Numbered from the stretch's first letter, positions 1 through 7,586 are shown. The stretch is DNA of 25,178 nt from CAYVCP01 sp964450565 (GCA_964450565.1 CAYVCP010000004.1:1-25178); one strand, 5' to 3'. Numbers and translations are program-made. The notes: generated by a model from the sequence alone, not told the origin.

Positions 1-123
1 TTAAGTAATTTAAGCCAGCGTCAAGAAGTAGAGAAGGGTTTACAACTTGGAGCTAAAAAATATTTAATTAAGTCGCAATATACTCCCTCAGAGGTTGTTG
101 AAGAAGTAAAAAAAATAATATGA
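1..123 (+). CDS. Response regulator receiver (CheY-like) domain protein, C-terminal fragment
   Basis: The window opens inside a gene; its last 40 residues are visible before TGA. They fit the end of a two-component receiver domain: a GAKKYLIKS segment like the GA-x-x-Y-L-x-K stretch, whose lysine lies by the phosphorylation site in CheY-type folds, followed by TPSEVVEEVKKII, matching the last amphipathic helix. No DNA-binding domain follows, so it is a stand-alone receiver or has its output domain upstream. The stop overlaps the pilT start by 4 nt (ATGA), so the two are probably co-translated, which suggests a role in controlling pilus assembly or retraction. The phospho-acceptor aspartate lies outside the window, so function and completeness cannot be checked. 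Confidence 0.75.
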   Translation, partial: LSNLSQRQEVEKGLQLGAKKYLIKSQYTPSEVVEEVKKII

Positions 124-1193
124 ATTATCAAAAAACACTACAGAGCATTCTTTCCGAAGCTGTTGAAAGAAATGCTTCTGATATTCACATTACGGCAGGC
201 CATGCCCCGGTTTTAAGAATTACAAGAATGATTATAGATTTAGAACAAAGCATTTTAACGCCACAAGATTGTAAGGCCCTTGCTTTTGAGCTAATGGACC
301 TTGAGCAACAAAAAGATTTTTTAGAACAAAAAGACATAGATTTTGCTTATGAGTTTAACGAAAAAGCAAGATTTAGAGTTAATGTTTTTTTGCAAAAACA
401 AAAAGTTAGTATTGCTTTAAGATTGATTTCTCCTGAAATTAAAACTATCGAACAATTAAACTTACCCCCGATATTATCGCAATTTATTAAAGCAAAACAG
501 GGGTTAGTTCTTGTCACGGGTGCTTCTTCTCAAGGCAAGTCAACAACTCTTGCTGCTTTGATTGATGGAATTAATCACCAAAGAAGAGAGCATATTATTA
601 CAATTGAAGATCCGATAGAATATGTTTTTGATGATGACAAGTGTATTATTCAACAAAGAGAGGTTCATCACGACACCTCAAGCTTTGCAAGAGCTTTAAG
701 AGCTGCTTTAAGAGAAGACCCTGATGTTATTATGGTGGGTGAAATGAGGGACTTAGAAACTATAGCAACTGCTATTACAGCAGCAGAAACAGGCCATCTA
801 GTTTTTGCTACCTTGCACACTAATTCAGCTAGCCAAACCATACACAGAGCCATAGATGTTTTTCCTTCTCATCAGCAAGACCAGGTTAGGGCTCAATTAG
901 CTAACTCTCTTTTGGGAGTCGTTTCGCAAAGATTGTTGCCTAAAATAGAAGAGGGATTTATACCGGCATGCGAAATTATGTTTTCTAATTCAGCTATTGG
1001 TAATTTAATTAGAGAGAATAAGATTCATGAGATACCTTCTGTTATAGAAACTTCTTTTCAAGAAGGTATGATGAGCCTAAACAAGAATCTTTCTGATTTT
1101 GTTCAAAAAGGAGAAATTTCTAAAGAGGTTGCTTTAGAATATACTCTCAACCCAGATGATTTAATTGCGAGATTGGGAGAACCAAGATTATAG
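120..1193 (+). CDS. pilT: Type IV pilus retraction ATPase PilT
   Basis: Hexameric secretion-type ATPase that depolymerises type IV pili at the inner face of the membrane. The protein is 357 aa, normal for PilT and much shorter than PilB. In order: an N-terminal domain with SDIHITAG (residues 20-27), Walker A GASSQGKST (134-142), an Asp box around TIEDPIEYVF (161-170), Walker B DPDVIMVGEMRD (200-211), a His box GHLVFATLHTNSA (225-237), and AIGNLIRE (about 292-299), which corresponds to the AIRNLIRE motif typical of PilT. Two oddities: Walker A keeps G-x4-GKST but not the usual GPTGSGKST spelling, and the first arginine of AIRNLIRE is glycine. It overlaps the response regulator by 4 nt and lies 1 nt before pilC. 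No PilB extension ATPase is in the window. A PilT-like ATPase with another job is possible, but the motifs favour retraction. Confidence 0.92.
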   Translation: MNYQKTLQSILSEAVERNASDIHITAGHAPVLRITRMIIDLEQSILTPQDCKALAFELMDLEQQKDFLEQKDIDFAYEFNEKARFRVNVFLQKQKVSIALRLISPEIKTIEQLNLPPILSQFIKAKQGLVLVTGASSQGKSTTLAALIDGINHQRREHIITIEDPIEYVFDDDKCIIQQREVHHDTSSFARALRAALREDPDVIMVGEMRDLETIATAITAAETGHLVFATLHTNSASQTIHRAIDVFPSHQQDQVRAQLANSLLGVVSQRLLPKIEEGFIPACEIMFSNSAIGNLIRENKIHEIPSVIETSFQEGMMSLNKNLSDFVQKGEISKEVALEYTLNPDDLIARLGEPRL

Positions 1194-1194
1194 G

Positions 1195-2415
1195 ATGAAA
1201 TTTTCTTATAAAGCAAGAACTAAAGAGGGATCTGAGAAGACCGGAGTCATAGACGCTTCTTCTCGTAAGACAGCTTTAAATATTTTAGAAAAATATGGTT
1301 TTTATGTTACTTCTTTAGATCAAATAAAGAAAGCAAGCCTATTAAATTTGAAGATTTCTCTTTTTACAAAAGTTAGCAATAAAGATGTGGTAATATTTAC
1401 TCGTCAGTTTGGGGTTATGTTAAAATCAGCTATTCCTCCTGTGAAAGCTTTAAAAGCGCAAGTGTCCCAAACTAGAAATACAACTTTTAGAGAAAAAATA
1501 GTTACAATGGCAGAGGGGGTTGAAACAGGAAGCTCTTTAAGTCAAGTTTTTTCTATGCACCCTGATGTTTTTAGTTCTTTCTTTGTTAGTATTATTAAAT
1601 CTGGAGAAGCAACAGGTAAGGTTGCTGACTCTCTAGGTTATTTAGCAGATCACTTAGAAAGAGATTATAATCTAAAACAGAAAATAAAAGGAGCAATGAT
1701 TTATCCCGCCTTTATTATTGCTGTTTTTATAGGCGCATTTTTTTTAGTTATGTTTTATATAGTTCCCAAACTCACTCAAATTTTAGAAGATTTTTCAGGA
1801 GATTTACCTATATCCACAAGAGCTATGATGGCCTTATCAGATTTTACCCAGAAAGGGGGTTGGGCCCTGAGTTTTGTTTTTATTGGGCTTTTAATTGCTA
1901 CCCCTTTTGTTTTAAAGAAGTCCACAAAGGCAAAAATATTTTTTGATAAAATGCTTTTAAAGATTCCGGTTTTAGGCTCTTTCTTTAAAAAAATATATTT
2001 AGTTTATTTTGCAGAGAACTTATCTGTTTTAATTGCTTCTGGTTTACCAATTACCCAAGCGATTGGTATTACAAAAGACATTATTACTAATACTGTTTAT
2101 AAAAAGATTCTTACAGAAGCAGAGCAAAGAGTAGCAAAGGGAGAAAAAATAAGTAGTGTTTTAGAAAGGTATCCAAAAGAAGTTTTCTCGTTTGTTACTC
2201 AAATGACGCAAACAGGAGAAGAAACAGGGCGTTTAGAAAATACCTTGAAAGATGTTGTTAATTTTTATAACCAAGAAGTAGAAAGAACAGCAGGAAATTT
2301 GGCCACCATATTAGAGCCTGCCTTGATTTTAGCTTTGGGTATTGGTATCGCAATTTTAGCAATTTCTATATTTATTCCTTTGTTTAATATTGGTATGGGG
2401 GGTGGAACAATGTAG
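1195..2415 (+). CDS. pilC: Type IV pilus inner-membrane platform protein PilC (T2SS F family)
   Basis: Polytopic membrane protein that couples the cytoplasmic ATPases to pilin insertion and extraction. The protein is 406 aa, the usual PilC/GspF length. It has a short N-terminal segment (MKFSYKARTKEG), then two repeated cytoplasmic T2SSF domains (about residues 60-165 and 265-370), each with the family pattern of a helix starting FTRQF or FAENL, and an E-x-G motif (SGEATGKV, TGEETGRL). Hydrophobic segments lie at about 165-188, 215-240 and 373-398. I chose the ATG at 1195, 1 nt after the pilT stop, over the in-frame start at 1165, because the extra ten residues are not family-like and would overlap pilT. 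It probably belongs to the pilT transcription unit. Confidence 0.92.
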   Translation: MKFSYKARTKEGSEKTGVIDASSRKTALNILEKYGFYVTSLDQIKKASLLNLKISLFTKVSNKDVVIFTRQFGVMLKSAIPPVKALKAQVSQTRNTTFREKIVTMAEGVETGSSLSQVFSMHPDVFSSFFVSIIKSGEATGKVADSLGYLADHLERDYNLKQKIKGAMIYPAFIIAVFIGAFFLVMFYIVPKLTQILEDFSGDLPISTRAMMALSDFTQKGGWALSFVFIGLLIATPFVLKKSTKAKIFFDKMLLKIPVLGSFFKKIYLVYFAENLSVLIASGLPITQAIGITKDIITNTVYKKILTEAEQRVAKGEKISSVLERYPKEVFSFVTQMTQTGEETGRLENTLKDVVNFYNQEVERTAGNLATILEPALILALGIGIAILAISIFIPLFNIGMGGGTM

Positions 2416-2416
2416 C

Positions 2417-2425
2417 TTATCCACA
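2417..2425 (+). promoter_or_regulatory. Perfect match to the DnaA box consensus
   Basis: TTATCCACA starts just after the pilC stop and lies about 40 nt upstream of the pilin -10 element. It matches the strongest bacterial DnaA box sequence. It is a single copy with no cluster around it, so it is not an origin. A chance match in 25 kb of AT-rich DNA is plausible. Confidence 0.3.
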
Positions 2426-2430
2426 GGGCA

Positions 2431-2469
2431 CTGCTTGCTTTCAAGTAGCTTGTGCTTGTATAATATAAT
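2431..2469 (+). promoter_or_regulatory. Promoter of the major pilin gene
   Basis: A -35-like TTGCTT (2435-2440) is followed after 18 nt by TATAAT (2459-2464); a second, overlapping TATAAT lies at 2464-2469. Transcription would start around 2471-2477, leaving a leader of about 40 nt before the ATG at 2514, with no Shine-Dalgarno sequence at normal spacing. An imperfect hairpin (CTGCTTG/CAAGTAG, 2431-2448) overlaps the -35. A separate promoter fits a major pilin that must be made in excess of its assembly machinery. Confidence 0.65.
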
Positions 2470-2513
2470 AATTGTTTTGAATAAATAAAGGTCGTTTTTA
2501 GACAAAAAAGAAA

Positions 2514-2972
2514 ATGAAAAAAGGTTTTACATTAATTGAGCTCTTGGTTGTTATTGCGATTATTGGTATTTTAGCTTCCATTGTTTTAGTAAGTTTTCCT
2601 GGAGCTCAAAAGAAAGCAAGAGATTCAAGGGTGGTTTCAGCTATTTCTCAAGCCAGAACGATTATGACCTATATTAATGCAAATGACGGTAACTATGATG
2701 AATTTACTGCAACTCATGCTGATATGGTTAATATTTGGGCTGAGATTATAGCTAACGATGCAACAGGAGCAACTCCTTACATAACTTACGTTGGAGCAAC
2801 GGGTTCTACTGATGCTTGTATTTATGCTCGTTTGTCAGCAAAGACAGATTGGTATTATTGCGCTTCAAGCGATGGTAGAGCAGGTTTTACTACAACTGAT
2901 CCAGGTAATGCTACTGACGGAACTTGTATAGGAACTGCTTCCGCTTCTTGTCCTACTGATATTTCTGGATAA
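2514..2972 (+). CDS. Major type IV prepilin (PilA-like)
   Basis: Structural subunit of the pilus fibre. The protein is 152 aa. It has a very short class III leader, MKKG, cleaved before Phe by the prepilin peptidase, then mature residues FTLIE with Glu5 in place, and a hydrophobic helix to about residue 28. The segment QKKARDSR that follows is typical of Patescibacteria pilins. The C-terminal globular part contains four cysteines (C102, C116, C138, C146), likely two disulfides, and is rich in Thr, Ala, Ser and Gly, with a short GTCIGTASASC ending. It has its own promoter and is followed by a terminator, unlike the other pilins, which lie in an operon behind pilD; this is the main reason to call it the major subunit. 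That it is the most abundant subunit is inferred. Confidence 0.88.
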   Translation: MKKGFTLIELLVVIAIIGILASIVLVSFPGAQKKARDSRVVSAISQARTIMTYINANDGNYDEFTATHADMVNIWAEIIANDATGATPYITYVGATGSTDACIYARLSAKTDWYYCASSDGRAGFTTTDPGNATDGTCIGTASASCPTDISG

Positions 2973-2997
2973 ATTAGCGTAAAAACTAAACAAAAAT

Positions 2998-3023
2998 CAC
3001 TCTTTATTTCAAGGGTGTTTTTT
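2998..3023 (+). terminator. Rho-independent terminator after the major pilin
   Basis: The stem CACTC/GGGTG (one G-U pair) is flanked by an A-run on the left (2992-2996) and six T's on the right (3018-3023), so an outer A-T stem can extend it. The loop is 10 nt. The left A-run means it could also act on the other strand. Its T-tract runs directly into the extended -10 of pilD. Confidence 0.7.
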
Positions 3024-3031
3024 GTTAGAAT
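3023..3031 (+). promoter_or_regulatory. Extended -10 promoter of pilD (leaderless)
   Basis: TGTTAGAAT is an extended -10 (TG, one base, TAGAAT at 3026-3031). It ends 6 nt before the pilD ATG at 3038, so transcription should begin at or next to the start codon. No good -35 is visible, as is common for extended -10 promoters. Confidence 0.5.
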
Positions 3032-3037
3032 AAATCA

Positions 3038-3757
3038 ATGATAATACATCTTATAGCTTTTATACTGGGTGCTATAATAGGCAGTTTTTTAAATTGTGTT
3101 ATTTATCGCATGGAAGTTAAAAAGAGCTTTATAAAAGGAAGATCTTTTTGTCCTCATTGTAAAAAAGAATTGCAGTGGTATGATCTTATTCCTATTTTAA
3201 GCTTTTTATTCTTAGGAGGAAAATGCAGATATTGCAAAAAGGATATTTCTATTCAATATCCTTTAGTAGAATTAGGAACTGGACTTGTTTTTTTATTACT
3301 TTCAATAACAGAAATGGCACTCTTACCTTTTCTTGTTTTTCCTTTATTGATTGTTATTTTTATTTACGATTTAAAACATTTCATTATTCCAGATTCAGTA
3401 ATCTTTCCTCTAATTATTCTTAGTTTTTTTATCCATTTAAAAGGAGACTTTATTCTATCTGGATTTTTTGCTGGTTTCTTTTTCTTTTTATTCTGGTTAC
3501 TTTCAAAAGGAAAATGGATGGGTTTTGGAGACGTAAAGTTAGCTCTCTTTATGGGTTTCTTTTTAGGTTTTCCTAATATTATAGTTGCTATGTTTACAGC
3601 TTTTTGTAGCGGAGCTGTTATTGGTCTTTTTCTAATTTTATTTAAAAATAAAAAGCTAAGGAGCGAGGTTCCTTTTGCTCCTTTTTTAATTTTTGGTACT
3701 TTTATAGGATTTTTCTTTGGCAGTTATTTGGTTAATTTTTATTTTTCTTTATTATGA
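3038..3757 (+). CDS. pilD: Prepilin peptidase / N-methyltransferase PilD
   Basis: Membrane aspartic protease that removes the short prepilin leader and, in the bifunctional form, N-methylates the new N-terminus. The protein is 239 aa. The N-terminal part has the GSFLNCVIYR motif and two zinc-type CxxC pairs (C38/C41 and C63/C66), the form that carries the methyltransferase region. The catalytic aspartates are visible in YDLKHFIIPD (D111) and GFGDVK (D165). About seven hydrophobic segments follow the first TM helix. It serves all the prepilins around it. Its stop overlaps the next prepilin start by 4 nt (ATGA). The start at 3038 fits a leaderless transcript from the extended -10 at 3023-3031. 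Confidence 0.93.
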   Translation: MIIHLIAFILGAIIGSFLNCVIYRMEVKKSFIKGRSFCPHCKKELQWYDLIPILSFLFLGGKCRYCKKDISIQYPLVELGTGLVFLLLSITEMALLPFLVFPLLIVIFIYDLKHFIIPDSVIFPLIILSFFIHLKGDFILSGFFAGFFFFLFWLLSKGKWMGFGDVKLALFMGFFLGFPNIIVAMFTAFCSGAVIGLFLILFKNKKLRSEVPFAPFLIFGTFIGFFFGSYLVNFYFSLL

Positions 3758-4266
3758 AAAAAGGTTTTACATTAATTGAGCTCATGGTTGTTATAAGTAT
3801 TATGGGTATTTTATCTGCTGTTTTATTTTTAGCTCAATCAAGTGAAGAAAAAAAGACAGTATTACAAATGTCTGCCTTTGAAATTAATCAAAATTTGAGA
3901 GAGGTTCAGGAAATGTCTATGGGAGCTGGTGAATTTAGTTGTGACATTGATGAGAAAGCATATACCTATGGTATTCATTTTGATAACACAAACACCTATT
4001 CATTTTTTGCTGACTGTGACGATGATCATGTTTTTACTTCTGCTGATGTTATTTTAAAACAAATTATTTTATCACCAGAAGTTATTGTTTATAATTTAAG
4101 CCCTGTCTCTCCTTTAGACATAGTTTTTTTGCCACCAGAGCCTGTAACATATATTAATGCTCAAGAAACTTCAGTAAACGGAGTTATTACCTTATCTTTA
4201 GAAAATAATTATTCAATAATCAAGAAAATAAAGGTTAATGCAGTAGGTCTTATAGAAATAGAATGA
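3754..4266 (+). CDS. Minor type IV prepilin, GspH/FimT-like
   Basis: A 170-aa pseudopilin with leader MKKG, mature FTLIE (Glu5 present) and a hydrophobic helix to about residue 27. The stretch after the helix (EINQNLREVQEMSMGAG) resembles the FimT/GspH pattern of a helix followed by a beta-rich domain; the rest is beta-prone with three Cys/Asp-rich turns (SCDIDEK, DCDDD). It is first in a run of four minor subunits, matching the usual order FimT-PilV-PilW-PilX of pilus tip-initiation complexes. It overlaps pilD and the following gene by 4 nt each. The first 30 nt are identical to those of the major pilin gene. The family call rests on order and the N-terminal half; the globular domain was not recognised. 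Confidence 0.75.
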   Translation: MKKGFTLIELMVVISIMGILSAVLFLAQSSEEKKTVLQMSAFEINQNLREVQEMSMGAGEFSCDIDEKAYTYGIHFDNTNTYSFFADCDDDHVFTSADVILKQIILSPEVIVYNLSPVSPLDIVFLPPEPVTYINAQETSVNGVITLSLENNYSIIKKIKVNAVGLIEIE

Positions 4267-4721
4267 AAAAAGGTTTTACATTATTAGAAATGCTCATAGC
4301 AACTACCGTGATGTCTTTTGGCATAGTAGCTATTTATGGTTTAGTAGTACATTCTATTGAAATAACATCAGAGAATAATAATAAATTTATAGTTAGTCAA
4401 CTTGCCAGAGAAGGTCTTGAAATGGTCAGGAATTTAAGGGATCAAAATTGGCTGGCTGGTGATACTTATAATCAAGATCTTTTAAGTTGTTCTTTGGGTT
4501 GCGAAATAGATTATAATGCAGAAAGTTTATCTCCTGATTCAGACAGTTTTTTAAAAATTGATTCAAAAGGCTTTTATAATTATCAAACAGGAGAGGAAAG
4601 TATTTTTAAAAGAAAAATTGTTATTACACAAGAAACAGATTTTTTAGATATAAAAGTAAGTGTGCTTTGGCTTGATAATGCTTCTACAACAGTAGCAGAA
4701 AATTTATATGATTGGAGATAA
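4263..4721 (+). CDS. Minor type IV prepilin, PilV/GspI-like
   Basis: A 152-aa pseudopilin. The leader MKKG is followed by FTLLEMLIATTVMSFGIVAIYGL, with Glu5 present, and then a segment containing AREGLEMVRNLRDQNW. That A-R-E/N-G-x-E-x-x-R-N-x-R-D-x-x-W pattern is very characteristic of PilV/GspI-type minor pilins in Patescibacteria. Two cysteines (CSLGC) sit close together in a surface loop. It overlaps the gene before by 4 nt and the gene after by 14 nt, so translation is probably coupled. Its role by family is as part of the minor-pilin tip complex that primes pilus assembly; this has not been shown here. Confidence 0.78.
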   Translation: MKKGFTLLEMLIATTVMSFGIVAIYGLVVHSIEITSENNNKFIVSQLAREGLEMVRNLRDQNWLAGDTYNQDLLSCSLGCEIDYNAESLSPDSDSFLKIDSKGFYNYQTGEESIFKRKIVITQETDFLDIKVSVLWLDNASTTVAENLYDWR

Positions 4722-5265
4722 AAAAGGTTTTACAATTCTTGAACTTTTAATCACTATAACTGTTTTTTCTATTGTTATTACTTCAGCTATAGGTCTTTTT
4801 GGGTCTGCTTTAAGCAATCAAAAAAAATTAACAGCAGAAGCTGATCTTTTAGGGGGTGCTTCCTATGCTACAGAATATATTTCAAGAGCTTTAAGAATGG
4901 CAAGAAAAGACATGCAGGGTGAATGTATTATGCAAAAAGATAATTTTGCTACTTTTGAACAAAATAGCAGAATTAGGTTTTTAAATTATGAAAATAAATG
5001 CCAAGAATTTTTATTAGACGATGAAAGAATCATAACTAAAAAATCTTATGATGGAGATAGCGCTAATTTAGGTTCTGGTTATCTTTTAACCTCTACATCT
5101 TCTCTTCTTGTTGTAAATCTTAATTTTATTATAAAAGGTAATAATCAAAACGATAATTTGCAACCTAGGGTAAATTTTGCTTTAGACTTGAGATCAAATA
5201 TATCAGATACTATATTAAAAGTACAAACAGGAGTTTCGCAAAGAGAACTTGATTTCGCTTATTAA
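4708..5265 (+). CDS. Minor type IV prepilin, PilW/GspJ-like
   Basis: A 185-aa pseudopilin. The start at 4708 gives a slightly longer leader, MIGDKKG, before FTILE (Glu5 present) and a hydrophobic helix to about residue 31. The next part, GGASYATEYISRALRMARKD, matches the GspJ/PilW pattern of a conserved Y-x-S/T-R-x-L-R helix after the TM segment. The C-terminal half is beta-prone with few cysteines. The gene overlaps its upstream neighbour by 14 nt. GspJ-type subunits sit near the tip with GspI and GspK types, which fits the neighbours on both sides. No RBS is visible, so initiation likely depends on the overlapping upstream gene. Confidence 0.72.
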   Translation: MIGDKKGFTILELLITITVFSIVITSAIGLFGSALSNQKKLTAEADLLGGASYATEYISRALRMARKDMQGECIMQKDNFATFEQNSRIRFLNYENKCQEFLLDDERIITKKSYDGDSANLGSGYLLTSTSSLLVVNLNFIIKGNNQNDNLQPRVNFALDLRSNISDTILKVQTGVSQRELDFAY

Positions 5266-5269
5266 TTTT

Positions 5270-5647
5270 ATGAAAAAAGATTCACAAAAAGGTGTAGCTC
5301 TTTATATGGCTCTTGTTATCTTGTCTGTTTTGACTGCTGTCATATTATCTTTGGTTGGAATCAACTTGAGCCAAATGAAAGTGATTTTAACTGTTGGTTA
5401 TTCTGTGAATGCTTTTTTTGCTGCAGATACGGGGGCTGAAAGAGCTTTAAGAGATAGAAATAATCCTGAAGACTTTTATTCTGGATATCTTGATTTAAAC
5501 AATAACGGAGTTGAGGATCAGAATGAAGATGCTTTTTACGAGGTTACAGTAACTCCATCCGGAGACAACTGTAATGCCCAATGGTATTGTATTGGGTCGG
5601 TGGGAAACTATAGAGACATTAAACGAGCTGTTTTGTTGCAATATTGA
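5270..5647 (+). CDS. Minor pilin-like protein, PilX/GspK-like
   Basis: A 125-aa protein. I chose the ATG at 5270, 4 nt after the previous stop, over a TTG start at 5249 that would overlap it. The N-terminus MKKDSQKG is followed by VALYMALVILSVLTAVILSLVG, a pilin-type helix that lacks Glu5 (Met at that position). Loss of Glu5 is known for GspK-type tip subunits. After the helix comes FFAADTGAERALRDRNN, close to the A-A-x-x-G-x-E-x-A motif of PilX/GspK. The C-terminal part is short with two cysteines (C109/C114 region). It is last in the minor-pilin run and ends 1 nt before ligA. Whether the peptidase processes it is uncertain. Confidence 0.72.
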   Translation: MKKDSQKGVALYMALVILSVLTAVILSLVGINLSQMKVILTVGYSVNAFFAADTGAERALRDRNNPEDFYSGYLDLNNNGVEDQNEDAFYEVTVTPSGDNCNAQWYCIGSVGNYRDIKRAVLLQY

Positions 5648-5648
5648 T

Positions 5649-7586
5649 ATGAAGAAAGAAGAGGCCCAAAAAAGAATACGAAAGTTAAGAAAAGTTATTA
5701 ATTATCATAGGTATTTATATCATGTTCTAGATAAGCAAGAGATTTCTGATGCAGCAAATGATTCTTTAAAAAAAGAGCTTTTTGACATAGAACAACAATT
5801 TCCAGATTTAGTAACCCCTGATTCTCCGACCCAAAGGGTTTCTGGAAAAGCTTTGGATAAATTTGAAAAAGTTAGACATAAAGTTCCTATGTTAAGCTTC
5901 AATGATGCTTTTTCCAAAGAAGATATAATAGATTGGAATGAGAGAATTAAGAAATTAACAAACAAAAAAATAGATTATTTTTGTGAACCAAAAATAGATG
6001 GTTTGGCTGTAAGTTTGATTTATGAAAAAGGTATGTTCACCAGGGGTTCTACAAGGGGAGATGGAAGGGTTGGAGAAAATGTTACATCTAATTTAAAAAC
6101 TATAGAATCTATACCACTATCATTATCAGAAAAAATAGATTGTGAGGTAAGAGGAGAGGTTTATATATCAAAGAAAAGTTTTGCTTTAATCAATAAAAAT
6201 GATCAATATGCAAATCCGAGAAATTTAGCTGCCGGCTCTATTAGACAGCTTGATCCTCAAATAACCAGAAAAAGGAAATTAAGTTTTTTAGCTTGGCAAT
6301 TTTTAGATGTGGAAAATCAAGTCAAAGAAGGTATAAGGTTAAAAGAACTTGGTTTTAGAATCTCTCAAGGAGGTTATTGTAAGGATTTAAAAGCTGTTTT
6401 TGATTTTTATCAAGAGGTTTTAAAGAAGAGGAAGTCTTTGTCTTATCAAATAGATGGAGTAGTAGTAAGTGTAAACGATAATAAGTTGCTCCACGAATTA
6501 GGGGTTGTTGGAAAAGCAAAGAGAGGTTCTATCGCTTTTAAGTTCCCTGCTGAACAAGCAGCTACTACGGTCTTAGACATAAAGGTGCAAATTGGAAGAA
6601 CAGGCAGTATTACTCCTGTAGCGCTCTTACAGCCCGTTGTAGTGGCTGGAGCAACCGTTTCTAGAGCTACCTTGCATAACCAAGAAGAAATTAAACGTCT
6701 TGGTATTAAAATCAGAGACACTGTCGTCATAGAAAGAGCTGGGGATGTTATTCCGAAAGTGGTTAAAGTTTTAAAAGAGATGAGGGATGGAGATGAAAGG
6801 TTATTTAAAATGCCACAAAAATGTCCTATTTGTAGCACATCTCTCAATAAAGAAGGAACTATTTTTAGATGTCCCAACAGAGATTGTGCGACCAGAACGA
6901 AAAGGCATCTTTACCATTTCGTTTCAAAAAAAACTTTTAACATTGATGGCTTAGGCCCTAGGATAATTGATCAATTGCTGGATACTGGTTTAATTCTCAA
7001 CCCAGCTGATTTATTTTCTTTAAAAAGGGGAGATTTAAAACCCCTAGAAAGGTTTGCTGATAAGTCAGCAGAAAACTTAATTCATGCTATTTCAGGAGCA
7101 AAAAAAGTATTATTCTCTAGATTCATTTTTGCCTTAGGCATTAGAAGCGTTGGAGAGGAAACAGCTCGAGATCTTGCTTATCATTTTAAGAACCTTTCAA
7201 GTTTAAAAAAGGCCACAAAACAAGATTTTTTAGATTTAAAGGATATTGGACCAGAAACCGCTTCTTCTATTTATAGTTTTCTTCAAAATCAAAATAATTT
7301 AAATTTAATTGATGCTTTGCTTAAAAATGGTGTCACTATTACAAAAGAAGAAGTTTTGTCCAATAAACTTGCAGGAAAAGTATTTGTTCTCACAGGAGTT
7401 TTAAATAATCTTTCCAGAGAAAAAGCAAAACTAAGAATTATAAACTTGGGTGGCAATATTTCTTCTTCTGTTTCCAAGAATACAGATTTTGTTGTTTTGG
7501 GAAAAAATCCGGGATCAAAAATTCAAAAAGCAAAAAAGTTGCATATTAAAATTATTACAGAAGATGAATTTGAAAAATATTTATAA
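5649..7586 (+). CDS. ligA: NAD-dependent DNA ligase LigA
   Basis: Seals nicks in DNA using NAD+. The protein is 645 aa, slightly below the usual 670. In order: domain Ia with YLYHVLDKQEISDA (residues 22-35) and TPDSPTQRVSG; the adenylation domain with KIDG, where K115 is the AMP-accepting lysine; the OB fold; a four-Cys zinc finger (C392, C395, C408, C413); helix-hairpin-helix repeats (about 420-560); and a C-terminal BRCT domain (about 570-645). I chose the ATG at 5649, 1 nt after the pilX-like stop; the longer reading adds 25 non-homologous residues over that gene. One oddity: the domain Ia tyrosine equivalent to E. coli Tyr35 is asparagine (N37, in AAND). The gene overlaps the next by 23 nt. 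Confidence 0.95.
   Translation: MKKEEAQKRIRKLRKVINYHRYLYHVLDKQEISDAANDSLKKELFDIEQQFPDLVTPDSPTQRVSGKALDKFEKVRHKVPMLSFNDAFSKEDIIDWNERIKKLTNKKIDYFCEPKIDGLAVSLIYEKGMFTRGSTRGDGRVGENVTSNLKTIESIPLSLSEKIDCEVRGEVYISKKSFALINKNDQYANPRNLAAGSIRQLDPQITRKRKLSFLAWQFLDVENQVKEGIRLKELGFRISQGGYCKDLKAVFDFYQEVLKKRKSLSYQIDGVVVSVNDNKLLHELGVVGKAKRGSIAFKFPAEQAATTVLDIKVQIGRTGSITPVALLQPVVVAGATVSRATLHNQEEIKRLGIKIRDTVVIERAGDVIPKVVKVLKEMRDGDERLFKMPQKCPICSTSLNKEGTIFRCPNRDCATRTKRHLYHFVSKKTFNIDGLGPRIIDQLLDTGLILNPADLFSLKRGDLKPLERFADKSAENLIHAISGAKKVLFSRFIFALGIRSVGEETARDLAYHFKNLSSLKKATKQDFLDLKDIGPETASSIYSFLQNQNNLNLIDALLKNGVTITKEEVLSNKLAGKVFVLTGVLNNLSREKAKLRIINLGGNISSSVSKNTDFVVLGKNPGSKIQKAKKLHIKIITEDEFEKYL

Noticed and set aside
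6446..6877. Open frame of 143 codons on the minus strand inside ligA
   Set aside because: Shadow of a conserved gene; no family resemblance and no initiation signals.
7450..7563. Upstream extension of the RodA/FtsW reading frame
   Set aside because: The extension lies fully within the ligA BRCT domain and is not SEDS-like; the ATG at 7564 gives the normal N-terminus.
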